64,000 nucleotides of DNA from Notamacropus eugenii (GCF_028372415.1 NC_092873.1:350859890-350923889), one strand, 5' to 3'. Shown: positions 1 to 11,924, counted from the first letter of the stretch. Numbers and translations are program-made. The notes: generated by a model not told the origin, from the letters alone.

Positions 1-1100
1 TAAGTCTGACTCATTGTGCTACAATATCCTTCTTAAAGGAACATAAGGATTTTGAAAGGTTGGTTGGAGGACAAGGGATGTGGATAAAAGCATAAAATGT
101 TAGAACAGGGAAGCAGATGGATCCTAGGTAGCCATAGGGTCTGTCTACAGTAGGGTTGTCAATTGTTCCAGCCAACTCTTCTCCTATTTCCCCAGGGATA
201 TCCCCAGACTGGTTCTCAATTCCCCAATCCTAGTCTGTCACCTTGTTTTCTGAGCTTAGGGTTTGCCAGTTCCTGGAGCCCAGAAAAGGGGAACTCTCTT
301 CCAGCTGCATCCCAGGACTAATCTGAGATGGTCAGTCTCCCAAATCTAAAGAGGCCAGGTCATGGTGGTTGGTGCCTGCCTACAAATACACCTGCATGCA
401 CAAGGTGAACAAGATGGTGAAGGCAGAAATGTAGACTCATTCCCTTTATTTCTCACTGTTTCCATCATTATCACACACATACAAAGATACTTTACCCCAT
501 ACCCTGGCAATTGGAGGATGTGCCTGGTCATCTGGCATGGGGGAGGGGGAGAGGAGAAAGCATCCCACCCATGAAGAAAGTAAGAGGTCTAGGTCCCTCA
601 GTCTCACCTTCTTTCCACCCACCCCCAGTCCATATCTCACTGGTTGCTTCCTTCCAGGGGTGGGAGGTTGGGAAGGCAGACTTGTTTACTGCTTCTCCTC
701 AGGGCAGTGGTGATGAGCTCAGGTTGGCAGGGTGCCTTCCCCCTGGGCAGGACCAGGCTTGAGTCATGGGGGTCAGATGACTACAGAGGCTAAATCTGGC
801 CCCATCCCACAGCCCCCAGGGAGTAGCCTGGACACCCCACCCCTAGCTGGGGTGGGACACCATCCCCAAAGCTGGTCAGACACCCCTGCCAAATCTAGGC
901 CATAGGGCAGAGTGTCCAGCAACACAGATCATGACTGCTCTCTTTCCCCCAAGGCAAAGGGTGGGGACTGGTTTCCCCATTGGCACCTGCATCCTTCCTC
1001 TTACCCCCAAAGGAAGCCTCATTCATAGATCCCAATGATTGTGCACTAGGAGAGTATCCATACCTCTATATGATGAATTTTCAAATTGTAAAATATGCCT
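1..1100. other. Intergenic DNA, no feature recognised
   Basis: High-complexity sequence, moderately GC-rich and pyrimidine-biased between 500 and 960. Short open frames only; no splice-coherent exon or known repeat seen. Confidence 0.5.
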
Positions 1101-1102
1101 AC

Positions 1103-1182
1103 TATTCAGTCATTTTTAGTTGTGCTCAACTCTTCATGACCCTATTTGGAATTTCCTTGGCAAAGATATTGGAGCAGCTTAC
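1103..1182 (-). mobile_element. CORE-SINE 3' fragment
   Basis: Antisense copy of the marsupial CORE-SINE 3' end (cagtcatttttagttgtgctcaac ... ttggcaaagatattggagc). Confidence 0.6.
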
Positions 1183-1784
1183 CAATTGACATCTTGTCCA
1201 ACCTATGCATAAAAGGAAAAGTGGGCGTTCACGCTCTGCTTAAAGACTTCCAACGAGAGGGAACCCACCACCCTCCTAGGTAGTCCTACCCAGGTATGGA
1301 CATCTCAGTGTTAGAAAGTTGATCTGGCATCCAACCTAAATATATCTCTTTGCAACTTTGACCTGTGGCTTTTGGTTCTCTCTTCTTGGGTCACACAGAA
1401 CGAGTCTAATCACTCCCCCAATAACAGCCTCTCAATACTTGAAGCCAGGTATCATATTCTACACCTCATCTACCTCCCCATTCCAAATCTTCTCTTCCCC
1501 AGGCTAAATATGTTGTTTCAACACATTCCTCATAAGACATGGACTCAAGGTCCTCCAACATCCTGACTAACGTCCTCTAGACTCTCTCTAGCATATCAAT
1601 GTCTTCCTTAAACTTAAAACTAGGCACAATATTCCTGTCTCTTAATGCAGTCCAAAATTATATTAGGATTCTTTTTGGGCACCACATCACCCCTGCTCAT
1701 GGAACTTATAGCCCACTAAATCCCCCAGAACTTTTTCTGAACAACTGATGTTTCTCCATAGTTCCCCTGTCTTAAACTTATAAA

Positions 1785-1880
1785 GCATATATATAGTATG
1801 TATGTATATATACATATATACACGTATATATACATATATATACATATATATTTATAAAATTCATATATATATAAACTTAT
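1785..1880. repeat. AT-rich TA/CATA microsatellite
   Basis: Imperfect TATATG/TACATA run inside the CR1-like LINE. Confidence 0.85.
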
Positions 1881-2087
1881 AAAATGTGTTAACTTATAAA
1901 GCTGAATGTTTGTACCCAAGGGTAAGACTTTACATTTATCCCTATTGAATTTCATCTTATTTGATTTAGCCCAATGACCTAAGCCTGAGGAGATCCTGTT
2001 GGATCTGAACTCTGTCATACACTGCGTTAGCTCTCTCTCCTAGCTTGGTGTCACACATTTGTTAAACATGTCATCTATGCCTTGTTC

Positions 2088-2270
2088 TTTTTTTTTAACA
2101 TTTAATTTTTATTCTATATTTTTCTCAATTACATATAAACAAAAATTTTAACATCCATTTTTTTAAAATTTTGAGTTCGAAATTCTCCTCCTTCTTTCAG
2201 AAGGCAAGCAATTTGATATAGATTATACATAGGTAGTCATTATGCCTTTGTCTTTTAATAGTCATTTATA
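2088..2270 (-). mobile_element. Interspersed repeat inserted in the CR1-like LINE
   Basis: Matches 49440-49645 in this window (caattacat...aaaaattttaacatcca...gcaatttgatata). The shared wording shows one dispersed family, probably the antisense 3' part of a marsupial LINE. Confidence 0.5.
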
Positions 2271-3654
2271 AAAATGTTAAAGCAGCACAAAGTAAAACAT
2301 AGATCCCTAGATACTCCACTGGAGACTTCCTGCATTGTTGACATTGAACCATTAATAACAACTCTAACTGCAGCCATCCAACCCTATCTGAATCCATCTC
2401 ATTATATTATCATCCAATCTAGTTCTCTCTATCTCCTCTGCAAGAATGGCACGAGATACTTTAGCAACAGCTTTGCTAAAGTCTAAGTAAACTAGAACCA
2501 TGGCTCTCAGTCCCCTCATCTATTAGTTTAATAATGCTGTCAGAAAGGGAAATAAAGCTAGTCTGGCGTGTCCTGCTCTTGATGAAACCAGCACCCCTTT
2601 GAAATCTCTGCTTCCCTTTCTAGATGTTTTACAAGATCTCTTTAATGATCCATTCTAAAATTCCCAGGAATTAGAGTTAATACTCAAGGTCAAGGTCAAT
2701 GGCCTATAGTTTGCAACCTCTGTTCTCTTTTTCAAAGTTTCAGGCAACACTTGCCTCTCTCCACTTCTGCTTCAGTCTATGTCCTGGCCATCTCCATACC
2801 ATCTCCATTGTTTCCATTCTAGCCATCCTCCCCACCTGCTCTTCAAAAGAACCTTGGATTCTGTTCGCTGGAACCATCCTGGGCTCTCACAGGTCCTGAG
2901 GTTGAATTCATCATGGGTGGCTACATGGTATCTTACTCTCTCCTTACTTAGTTTGGGCATCAACTCCCTATTAACTATTTCCTCCATCACCACCCCCGAC
3001 ATTTCTAATGTAAAGATCATCCATCTTGGTGAACAAAACAGAAGCAAGAGAAGAAATGAGCAGCCTTTATCCACCTTTTTCCACCCATATAGCTTTTTTT
3101 TAATGGCTATTGTTCTTTGCCCTTAGCCTTACTCACTTCCTTACCTCACTCTGAGCTTTAGCATATTTGGCCTTTTTTTTTTGTCTTCTGTACATTTTTT
3201 TAAAAATGTGAGTTGGTGAGAGAGTTCCCTGTGCATCCACATGGATCTTGTAAAAAGAAATCCATCTTCTTCTTTAATGGAATTGTTTCCCTTTGTGTCT
3301 TCAAAGCCTCCTCCATCCATCTTGCGATGACATCTTCTGTGGCATTTAAATCCCCAGGATCCTACTTAACTTTTCTCTGAAGCCTTTGAAATTGAGTTCC
3401 TCACTCCAAATTCCAGGGTGCATGTCACACTGGATTTCCTTTCCTTCATTACAAACTCCTAGAGAGAATCGTTATTTTTCCCATCCTTTCTTAGGATCCT
3501 ATCATTTCTTCCTTGTCAGTGAGAGGTAAATTCAGTGTAGAATTTTCCCCTTGTTGTCTCCTCCATCTTTTGAAGGATGAAATGGCCCTTAAGACAAGTC
3601 AAGAAATTATTAGCTACCTACTTTCAGTAGAGTTTCAGCAGCTATCAGAATAAT

Positions 3655-3743
3655 TGAAATTTATACACATATATGTATACTTATTCATATATTATGTATA
3701 TATGTATACACACATATATTTTTGTGTATATGATGCAAGTATA

Positions 3744-3788
<45 letters not shown>

Positions 3789-3815
3789 ATATCATATATA
3801 CACAAATACATACAG
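3655..3815. repeat. TG/TA compound microsatellite
   Basis: ATAT and TGTG runs including (TG)8 followed by (TA)11-12, inside the CR1-like LINE. Confidence 0.9.
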
Positions 3816-4439
3816 AGGCATATGCCATGCCTCTGTGCCCAGCTTGTGATGTATTTCCCAGACTTCTCATCCATTTCCTTTTTCTGGTCATGTGGTCTGC
3901 AGCAGATGCTCCAAACACTAAATCACTTTTCTCCTCCTTCATTGACCTTGGTTCCATCATGCTTTTCCCCTCGGGTTCCTGGATTTCCTCACATGATTAT
4001 ACCTCCTTTCGATAAGTACTAACTCCCCACCCTTTTTACCTATCCTGCTTCTTTTTAATAAGGTGTACCCTTCCAGAGTCACATTCCAGTCATGGGTTTC
4101 ATCCCACCAAGTCTCAGCCCTACCTATGAGATCAAATTCACCTCACTGTGTTAAGTGCTTTAGTGTTTGTTGCCTAAACTTTAGGCATTTGTATGTGGAC
4201 ATTTGAGGCCATGGGTTTTTACCACTTTCTCATTTCTTGTATTTGAGTCTTCTGTTAATTTCTGGGTGTCTCATCACTTTTTTCTTTCTCCACAGTAGCT
4301 ACTCTTGATGGTATCTGACTTGGGTTGGGGGGAGTGATATACACAGATGCTCTTCTGCTTCCCCTCTCTTTATTGTTTTTATGATCTCAGACATGGCTGC
4401 TGTGTCATTTAGCTTTATTTAAATGTTTTCCTAAGGGAA

Positions 4440-4955
4440 AATGACTATGTTGTAAAAGAAAAAAAAGGAACAACAAAAAGTTTTAAGATTTTCTTTTTTA
4501 TTATTATGAACTTGAAAAACTTCCATCAACACGAACATTTTCTTATATTAAAAAAAAAAACATAAAAAGAGGATTGCCATCCAAGGTAAGGGGGAGATGA
4601 AGTAGAGAGAGAGAAAATTTAGAATGCAAATATTTTTAATGATTTTTTAAAATTGTCTTTACATGTAATTGGGAAACATAAAATATTATTTTAAAAATGC
4701 AAAAAAAAGAGGATTGGATATATATGACTCTCCATGTACAGCTTTAAAAAAAAAGTAGTTCCAATACTGCCTTGCTTTTCTGTGTCTCCTGAATTTCTTC
4801 CTGTTGCTTCCATGTGTTTTAAAAATATTTCATTCATTTTTTTCTTTTAAAAAATAAATTTTTATTGATAGTTTTGTTTTTACATTCCCTAACCTAAACC
4901 TTCTAAATCCCTAAAACCCTTACCTTCTTCCAGTGTCCTTCCCCATTGTCAAGGC
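4440..4955. mobile_element. AT-rich interspersed repeat remnant
   Basis: The part at 4490-4580 resembles 9370-9465 (ttattatgaacttga...ccatcaacacgaacattttctta), so both come from one dispersed family. The part at 4840-4955 looks like another AT-rich antisense LINE tail. Family not assigned. Confidence 0.4.
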
Positions 4956-4957
4956 AG

Positions 4958-5195
4958 CTGGCTTATGCAGTGGACACTAGGCCTGGAATCAGGAAGACCA
5001 GAATTAAAATCTGACATCAGAGACTTACTGACTACATGATCCTGGGCAAGTCACTTAACCGTTATCTGTCTCAGTTTCCTCAATTATAAAATGGGAATCA
5101 TAAGATCACCTACTTCATGCAATTGTTGTAAGGACTGGATAAGATGATATTTGTTTGGTACATAGTGGGTGCTTAATAAATGCTTATTTCATCCC
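4958..5195 (+). mobile_element. MIR-type CORE-SINE, near full length
   Basis: Runs from the tRNA-like head through the CORE (gggcaagtcacttaacc) to a MIR-like tail (ttgttgtaaggactggataa ... gtgggtgcttaataaatgct). Confidence 0.75.
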
Positions 5196-5930
5196 ACGAA
5201 CCATCTATTATATAAAAAAGATATTTTAACAGAAAAAAAGAAAAATCAGGAAAACCTACCAATACTTCAAAAATTTTTTGAAAATATATGTAATGTTCCA
5301 CACCAATGGACCTTCCACTTTTGCAAAGGGGTAAGGGATGGTGTCTTCTCATGTCTCTTCTTTGGGGCTGTGCTTGTTCTTTGCAGTTTTGCAGTATTCA
5401 CTTGTATTTGTTTTGGGTTTGTTGTTCTATCTATTTAAATTATTAAGGTCACTGTGTATATTGTTATCTTGGCTCTGCTTAATTCATTCTGTATCATCAT
5501 GTAAGTCTTTCTATGCTTCTCTATATTTATCGCATACGTCATTTCTTACAGTATAGTAATATCCAATAGTAATACGTTTAAATATCACAATTTGTTAGGC
5601 ATTCTCCAATCAATGGAATTGTTTACAGTTTTATGCTACCAACAAAAAAAAAAGTGCAGCTATAAATATTTTGGTGTATTTCTTCTTATCAATGACTTCC
5701 AAGAGGTATATGCATAGTAGTAGAATATCTAAATCAAAAGGAATGGCCATTATAGTCACTTCATTTGCATGATTCCATATTAACTTTCCAAAATGGTTGT
5801 ACTGATTCACTGCTCCACCGACAATGTACTGGTGTGCCTATCTTCCCCAAACCGCTCCTACATTAATGATCCCCATCTTTTTTTTTTTTTTATCTTTGCC
5901 AATTTGCTGGATAAAAGGTATACCCTAGCC
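5196..5930 (-). mobile_element. Old L1 LINE fragment, antisense
   Basis: Plus strand reads as the reverse complement of an L1 ORF2 C-terminal region: repeated-ATG site testing text familiar from mammalian L1 (caatcaatggaattgtttacag ... ccaaaatggttgtactgattcac ... gccaatttgctggataaaag). Decayed; no intact frame. Confidence 0.6.
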
Positions 5931-6099
5931 CTTTTAGTTTAAAGTCTCTTCAGGCCTCAAGTTTCAAGTTCCTCCTGAGTCTGAACTTGGACATGACAGT
6001 TTCTAAGGTCCCTCCTAACTCTAAAAGTAGCTTCTGTGGTTCTGTGATCTATAGATCACATACAGCTTTCCTCTATGTGAGAGTTGACCACAATACAAA

Positions 6100-6490
6100 T
6101 AGGATTTAGAGCTGGAGGGGAACTTTGAGATCATCTAGTCCAACTAGAAAAGACACGTGACTTACCCTAGGTCAATCAATAACAAGCTACAGACTCAAAA
6201 TTCGAATCCAGATCCCTTGACTCTAAATAGCAACTTCTGGATTACCCATCTCCCTGCATCCCTCCATTTGCACAGATAACTGAGAATCATAAGATCATAG
6301 ATCTGCAACTGAAAGGGACCTTGGAGAAGGACCATCGAGAACAAGCTCATCGTTTAACAGAAGGAACAGAAGCCCTGAGATGTTACATCTTAAAACATTA
6401 AGTGACTTTCCCAGGGCCACATAATGGAAGAGTTGGGATTTGAACTAAGGTCCTTGGACTCCAAATACAGTACCCTTTCCATTGTTCCAT
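6100..6490 (-). mobile_element. Two antisense MIR/CORE-SINE fragments
   Basis: 6100-6235 and 6285-6490 both read gagctggaggg ... gatcat ... gaatccagatccc, the reverse complement of the CORE-SINE body. Confidence 0.6.
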
Positions 6491-6569
6491 GCTGTTTCCC
6501 CAAGCATATTCATCATATTCTAATTTATACTATATTTTTATGTAAGACTCATCAATCCAAGCAAACCAT

Positions 6570-6725
6570 AATTAATCAACAATCAAGCAAGCATTTATTT
6601 TAATACTTATACTTAATAGTGCTTATGCTTAATAAATAAATATTTTGATAAACACTTACTGTGCCAAACACTGTGCTAAGAGCTAAAGATACAATGAAAA
6701 GGCCCAAACAGTAACTGCCATACAG
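6570..6725 (-). mobile_element. L2 3' end, antisense
   Basis: Plus strand reads caagcatttatttt ... aacacttactgtgccaaacac ... gtgctaagagctaaagata, the reverse of the L2 tail. Confidence 0.6.
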
Positions 6726-6899
6726 TAAGGTCCTTGACAGCAGAGACCCTTGGTGACTTATTTATTTCCTCTAGTGCCCAGCACTTAGTGTTTATTTTGT
6801 GAATGAATGAATGATTAACTGGAATTTTAATTTCTGCCACTAAGTAGCTTGAGTACCTTGAGCAAGTTTTCCAGGCTTTAACTTCTTTGTCCTGAGGGG

Positions 6900-7535
6900 C
6901 TTAGACTGGAGGGTCTCAAAAGTCCCTTCCAACACTGATATTCTGTATTCTATAATCTAAAATCCCTCCCAGCTCTAACTTTCTAGGTTCTAACACCCCT
7001 GCCAGCACTAACAGTCTAGGTTCTCTGTTCTAGGATCCTTCCCAACTCAGGTTCATGTAATTCTGATAGGCTATGCTATGTACTCTAATCTAGGTGGTAC
7101 AGCAGATACAGCACCGCTGGAATCAGGAAGACCTAAATTCAAATCCAAGTTGTATGACTCTGAGCAAGTCACTTAACCATGTTTGCCTCAATTTCCTCAC
7201 CTGTAACATGAACTGGAGAAGGAAATGGTAAACTACTACAGTATCCTTGCTAAGAAAATCCCCAATGAAGTCTTGGAAGAGTCAGACACGACTGGAACAA
7301 CTGAGCAATCACATGCTTTCAAGTCCCTTCCAATTCTGCCTTTTTAAGTTTTCTGTTCTAAAGCCCCTGATATTGTCATCATCTTTAAAGGCCCTCCTAG
7401 TTCTGACATTCTCTATGTTCTGTCTTCTAAAGTCCTGCCTGCCCAGCTCTCACATTCAAGGGTCTAAGGGCCCTTCCAGCACTAGCATTCCTTTATAAGG
7501 TCCCTTCCAACCCTGTAATTCTGTAATCCAGACAA
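6900..7535 (+). repeat. Minisatellite of about 30-40 bp units made of SINE-tail sequence, split by a SINE
   Basis: About ten diverged units of the form RGTCCCTTCCARCWCTRACATTCTRTGTTCTA, four at 6900-7080 and six at 7313-7535. A CORE-SINE at 7088-7312 separates the halves. The unit equals the end phrase of the MIR-type SINE, so a SINE tail appears to have been tandemly amplified. Confidence 0.7.
7088..7312 (+). mobile_element. Full-length CORE-SINE
   Basis: Head ggtggtacagcagatacagc, CORE caagtcacttaacc, tail gagtcagacacgactgg, interrupting the minisatellite. Confidence 0.75.
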
Positions 7536-7715
7536 ACTGATGAGCTGGTAGTGTTTTTGCTGTAGATAAAAACAGGGAGCGGAGAAATGAGAGACCTTCA
7601 TCCTTTCGATTTTTATGTTCTCCCCGGTACCCAACTGGCACTCAGTCTTTGTTCCCATGGTTCCTTTGGCCACGTCAGCTTCCTTCAGTGCTGTGCCTCT
7701 CACTTTAGTATCCCC

Positions 7716-7717
<2 letters not shown>

Positions 7718-7782
<65 letters not shown>

Positions 7783-7890
7783 TTCTCTCTCTCTCTCTGC
7801 CTCTCTTTGTCTTTCTCTCTCTGTCTCTGTCTCTCTCTCTCTCTCACTCTCTCTCTGTCTGTCTCTCTCTCTATCTCTCACCTACTCCCC
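7718..7890. repeat. (CA)n followed by (CT)n microsatellite
   Basis: About 31 perfect CA units to 7779, then about 100 bases of CT-rich simple sequence. The long open frames across it are artefacts of the simple sequence. Confidence 0.95.
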
Positions 7891-8649
7891 GTCTGTCTCC
7901 TGCTTCAAGCCCTGACAGTGCCCACTCATCCTTCTCTCCGCCCACTCCTTCAGATCTCTGGGCTCTGGCATCCCCCTCTCTCTTTCTCAGCTTGGCACTA
8001 CATCTTTCAGCCTTCAGCCTGCCAAGTTTCCCCCCTTTCTCCATGCCTGGGCATCCTTTCTCCTTCCCCTTGGCTTTGGTAGTCTTTTCAAGCCTCAACA
8101 TTGTCCTTACCCACCTGCCCTTAGGTTCTGGAGACTCGAAGATTCATGTCCAAATCAGTTTGGCCATCCTCTTGCCTCAGGGCCAACCCAAGCCTCCACT
8201 GGCCCACAGACTATCATCTTCTCTTCTGCTCTTAGAGCTCTATAAAAAGAAATTCTGCAGCCTCCCTTAGGCACCCATTCAGGGGATCAAGTTTCCTATT
8301 CACAGAGCACTAGGGCCTGATTAAAACTAACCTATTTCCCTCCTGCTGCATACTTAGGGGGATACTAAAGTGATTTCCATTTGAGAAAGAGATGCAGACA
8401 ACTCAATCATCAGCAAACAGAGACAACTCTTGACTCTCTGGCTTATGGCCAAAGGAGGGTCAGATAATCATCATTTCTTAAAAGTAAATAATCCAAAAGC
8501 ATATAATCCGAAAATGATTCTATTTGGCTTTGGAATGAGTCACACACATAAACACACACATACACACCCAGTACCAAGACCCAGCTGCGTAGTGGAGAGG
8601 AGAAGGAGGAGGTCACAGATAATCTACACAGAAAATATTAATACTATTA

Positions 8650-8790
8650 ATAATTCACATCCAGATGGTACCTTAAAGTTCACAATGTAAATCAACCCTG
8701 TGAAATAGGTAGGACAAAATTTACAATCACTTATTTCATGTGTTAAGAAAGTGGGAGTCAGGAACAACCCAGGTCTACTGACTGAGTCCA
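8650..8790 (-). mobile_element. Antisense MIR-like fragment
   Basis: Wording aagttcacaatgtaaatcaaccctgtgaaataggtagg is typical of the MIR-type tail in reverse. Confidence 0.4.
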
Positions 8791-8814
8791 GTGCTAGCCA
8801 GCCACCAACAGTTC

Positions 8815-9060
8815 AAATCAGTTCAGCAAACATTTATTAATGTATGGCCACAGACACTTACTAGCTGTGTGACCCTGGGCAAGTCACTTCATGCCTCAGT
8901 TCCTCAATCTGTAAAATGAGCCACAGAAAGAAATGGCAAACCAGTCCAGTATCTCTGCCAAGGAAACCTCAAATGGGATCAGGAAGAGACACGACTGAAA
9001 AACAACTCAACAACAATATGTAAGGCATATGCCTCAGCTCTGGAGATACAAAGATAAAAT
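8815..9060. mobile_element. CORE-SINE (+, 8845-9015) inside an L2 remnant (-)
   Basis: L2 antisense tail text (cagcaaacatttatt, then cagctctggagatacaaagata) flanks a plus-strand CORE-SINE with ctgggcaagtcacttca and gagacacgactgaa. Confidence 0.65.
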
Positions 9061-9329
9061 ACCATAGCATTGGACCGCTAGCATTTAACAATGTACAAGA
9101 CTAGAAGAATCGATAGTAAGATCCCAGCACCCATTATTTAAAAAATCAGTTTTACTGATGTCTTCTGTGTTTTACATCACAGTGTTCTCTGGATATAAAA
9201 CCCCCTCCCTGGCTCCCCATTTCACATCTCCAATCAAACGTTCTCTTAGAACAGAGAAAGCAATTAAGCAAAATTAACCAATACCATTTCTGGCAATGTT
9301 CATGCCATTCTCCCCTCTATGCCAAGATC

Positions 9330-9610
9330 TTTTTTAAAGAAAAAATTTAATTAAAAAATGGGTTTTTCTTTATACGAATTTTCTTTCTTATTATGATTAA
9401 CTTGACAACCATGATCTTTCTACATGCAAAGAAAACAGAAAAAGATGATTGTATATAAAGGCAGAAATCTTTATACCTACAGCTTGGGTTTTACTTTGTT
9501 TTTCAAGTATATAATACATTTAATACAATCGTTCTAAAGTTGCTTTCATTGCTGTTCCCTTTCTGAACTTCCCTTCTACTCTCTTCTGGGTATTTAAAAA
9601 AATACTCCTT
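9330..9610 (-). mobile_element. AT-rich interspersed repeat, same family as 4490-4580
   Basis: Shares tattatgattaacttgacaa ... ctacatgcaaagaaaaca with the earlier copy. Family not assigned. Confidence 0.4.
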
Positions 9611-9623
9611 TCTTTTTTTGGCA

Positions 9624-9745
9624 GGGGGGGGGGGGGTTGCAGCATTATTATTTCCTCCCCTCCAAAAAAAACTTTGTCCCTACATACACACACATGCGTG
9701 CACACACACATGCGCGCGCACACACACACACACACACACACAGCT
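9624..9745. repeat. G13 homopolymer and (CA)n/(CG) microsatellite
   Basis: Thirteen consecutive G at 9624-9636, then an alternating CA/TGCG run at 9685-9742. Confidence 0.9.
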
Positions 9746-9749
9746 CTTC

Positions 9750-10060
9750 CTTGCATCTCAGTGATTTTTTATTTATCTTGTAATTATTGCCAGTATTCAC
9801 TTCCCAGAATTCTTAGCAAAGCTCAGAGCTGACCTTGGTCTCGAGATCACCTTACCCTTGTTCAGGTCAAAAGTAAAACCTAGTTTTCAGACAAAAACAA
9901 ATTGACAGACATTCACAGATAATGGAGATTCCTCGATCTCCAATTGGGTTTTAGCATTTATGTGATTTTTGTCTGATATATTTTCTGATAAATCAAGTTT
10001 TAGTCTGCTTTCTCAACAAAAGACCCTCTAAAAGGACAGAGAACTATTGGTCACAGCTGA
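9750..10060. other. Intergenic DNA, nothing recognised
   Basis: High-complexity sequence without a clear exon or repeat. Confidence 0.4.
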
Positions 10061-10160
10061 GCTGAGAACTGACAATGTCAGAACTGGAAGGACTCTTAGG
10101 GTTTATCTAATCCAACCCCCTCATTTCATGGGGAAGAAAAAGAAAAGGGTCCAACATCTC
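10060..10160 (-). mobile_element. MIR-type SINE fragment
   Basis: gtcagaactggaaggactctta ... tccaaccccctcatttcatgg is the reverse MIR/CORE body. Confidence 0.5.
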
Positions 10161-10354
10161 ACAGCACTGGAAGAAAAAAACTCAATGAATAAGGATGTTT
10201 GAGCTAAAAGGATTGGGGTTATTGAGAATGCAGAAGGAAAGTCTGAAAAAAGTGGGTCTTGGATAACAGGTTTCAGCGAGGAGGCTGTGAAGCATGAACT
10301 AAATGAAGATTATAACCTCCCTAACAGTAGAAGCTGTATACCACCATGGCATGT

Positions 10355-10485
10355 TGTTGTTCATTCGTTTTCTGTCATGTATGACTCTTTGTGACCCCAT
10401 GGGGGGGTTTCTTGGTAAAGATACTGGAGTGGTTTGCCATTTCCTTCTCTGCTCATTTTACAGATGAGGAAACTGAGACATAGCC
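10355..10485 (-). mobile_element. CORE-SINE 3' half, antisense
   Basis: Reads gttgttgttcattcg ... gactctttgtgaccccat ... ggagtggtttgccatttcc, the reverse of the CORE-SINE 3' end. Confidence 0.75.
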
Positions 10486-10849
10486 AACACTTTGGGGGGC
10501 GGGGGTCACTAAAGGTCTTCATGACCCAGTTAGCTTCCTTGAGACTTCAGCAATTTTTCAACAAGATTTTCTTAAAAATTAAATACTTTTCTCTGTGCCA
10601 CACAAAGACAAAAGTGAATCAGTCTCTGCCCTCAAGAAGCTTACCTTCTACTGTAAATGATTTTGGCAACCTAGACTTTGGTTCATGGCTTTTACTTCCT
10701 ACGCTTCCCTTATCTCCAAACCCCAAGTAGAGGGAGCCAGCATCCTGATCTTGGCCCTGAGCCTTCTTGGTTATCTTGGTTCAAAGAGTTGCCACATCAT
10801 GATTTATTACATTAATAATTACACATTATTATAATCCCTTATTACTGCT

Positions 10850-11092
10850 TTGCTCTTCTTCTCCTTCTTCTTCTTCTCCTTCTCCTCCTTCTTCTTCTCC
10901 CCATTCTTTTCTTCTTCTCCCCCTTTTCTTCTACTTCTCCTCCTTCCTTTCTTCTTCTTTTCTTCTTCTCCTCTTCTTCCTCCTTCTTCTCCCCATTATT
11001 TTCTTCTTCTTCTCCTCTTCCTCCTTCTCCTTCTTCTTCTCCCCCTTATTTTCTTCTCCTCCTCTTCCTCCTTCTTTTCCTTCTTCCATTTA
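10850..11092. repeat. Polypyrimidine CTT/CTC tract
   Basis: About 240 bases almost purely C and T on the plus strand. A candidate for triplex DNA; no coding value despite an open frame. Confidence 0.9.
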
Positions 11093-11194
11093 ATTTCTTA
11101 ATGACTAATAACTAGGTACTATCCCTTCTTTGACCCCCAATGGGAAAATACTTTTTTTTAAACTTATCACATTCAAATAAAGATTTTTTTCCCT

Positions 11195-11420
11195 CACTCA
11201 GAGTCAGTCAACAAGTCTTTATTAAGCACCTACTATGTGCCAGGCACTGTATTAAGAGCTTCTGATACAGAGAAAGGCAAAATATGGTCCCTGCTCTCAA
11301 GGAACTCACATTCTAATAGTGGAGATAACATGCAAACTGCTATGTACACACAAGATAGATAATGGCTAATGAAGAGATGAGGAAAGGAAGAGAATAGTTC
11401 AGTTTGATGTCCAGTTTATC
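11195..11420 (-). mobile_element. L2 3' end, antisense
   Basis: gtctttattaagcacctact, tgccaggcactgtattaaga and ggaactcacattctaatagt match the reversed L2 tail. Confidence 0.7.
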
Positions 11421-11559
11421 TCTAAAATTCACAAAAGACAGTACCTTTTGTTACACCTACCTCACCTGCTCCTCCTTTTGTTAAACCAGCATTTGTTTGA
11501 GCCAACCCAGATTGAAGGAATAAGATATTTGCCTGATGTGGTTAGGATGATGGGTATGT

Positions 11560-11905
11560 GCAATCAATCAACAAATATTTATGAAGCACCTACAATGTGC
11601 TAGGTATTATACTAGGTGTTAGGGATACAAGTATAAATTTATATTATAAATGATGAAACAATCCTCGCGTGAAAGGAGCTAATGAGGAAGACAAGTATTG
11701 ACAAAATTATGTACAGCATTAATAGAAAGTTAATAAATGCAAATATAAACAAACCAAATACAAAGTAGCTCTGGAGAGAAGACACTAGCAGTTGGGGGGA
11801 GAGATTGGGGAAAGCTTGGTGTTTGAGCAGCATCTTTAAAGAAGACAGGGACTCTAGAAGGCAGAGGAGGAAGGGACTGCATCCCAGGCACAGAGAACTT
11901 TGCAT
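11560..11905 (-). mobile_element. L2 3' region, antisense
   Basis: Starts caacaaatatttatgaagcacc and extends through the reversed L2 3' UTR (gtttgagcagcatctttaaag, gaagggactgcatcccagg). Confidence 0.65.
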
Positions 11906-11924
11906 AGATTTGTTTGCATGTTGT

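Larger units (their letters stand above)
1208..4330 (-). mobile_element. CR1-like LINE remnant, about 3 kb with internal insertions
   Basis: Reads as the antisense of a CR1-clade LINE from reverse transcriptase region to 3' end. At 1935-2018 the minus strand encodes LGHWAKSNKMKFNRDKCKVL followed by PLG, matching the CR1 RT segment around LMKFNKAKCKVLHLG. Sequence around 2480-2700 matches the antisense of the CR1 segment before it. The element is broken by AT-rich microsatellites at 1785-1880 and 3655-3815 and by another repeat at 2088-2270. Strongly decayed, so old. Confidence 0.65.

Noticed and set aside
1716-2018. Minus-strand frame with a reverse-transcriptase-like segment
   Set aside because: It is part of the decayed CR1-like LINE, not a host gene.
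7587-8270. Long open frames rich in His-Thr and Ser-Leu
   Set aside because: They cross the (CA)n and (CT)n microsatellites; simple sequence has no stops in some frames. No homology or splice context.
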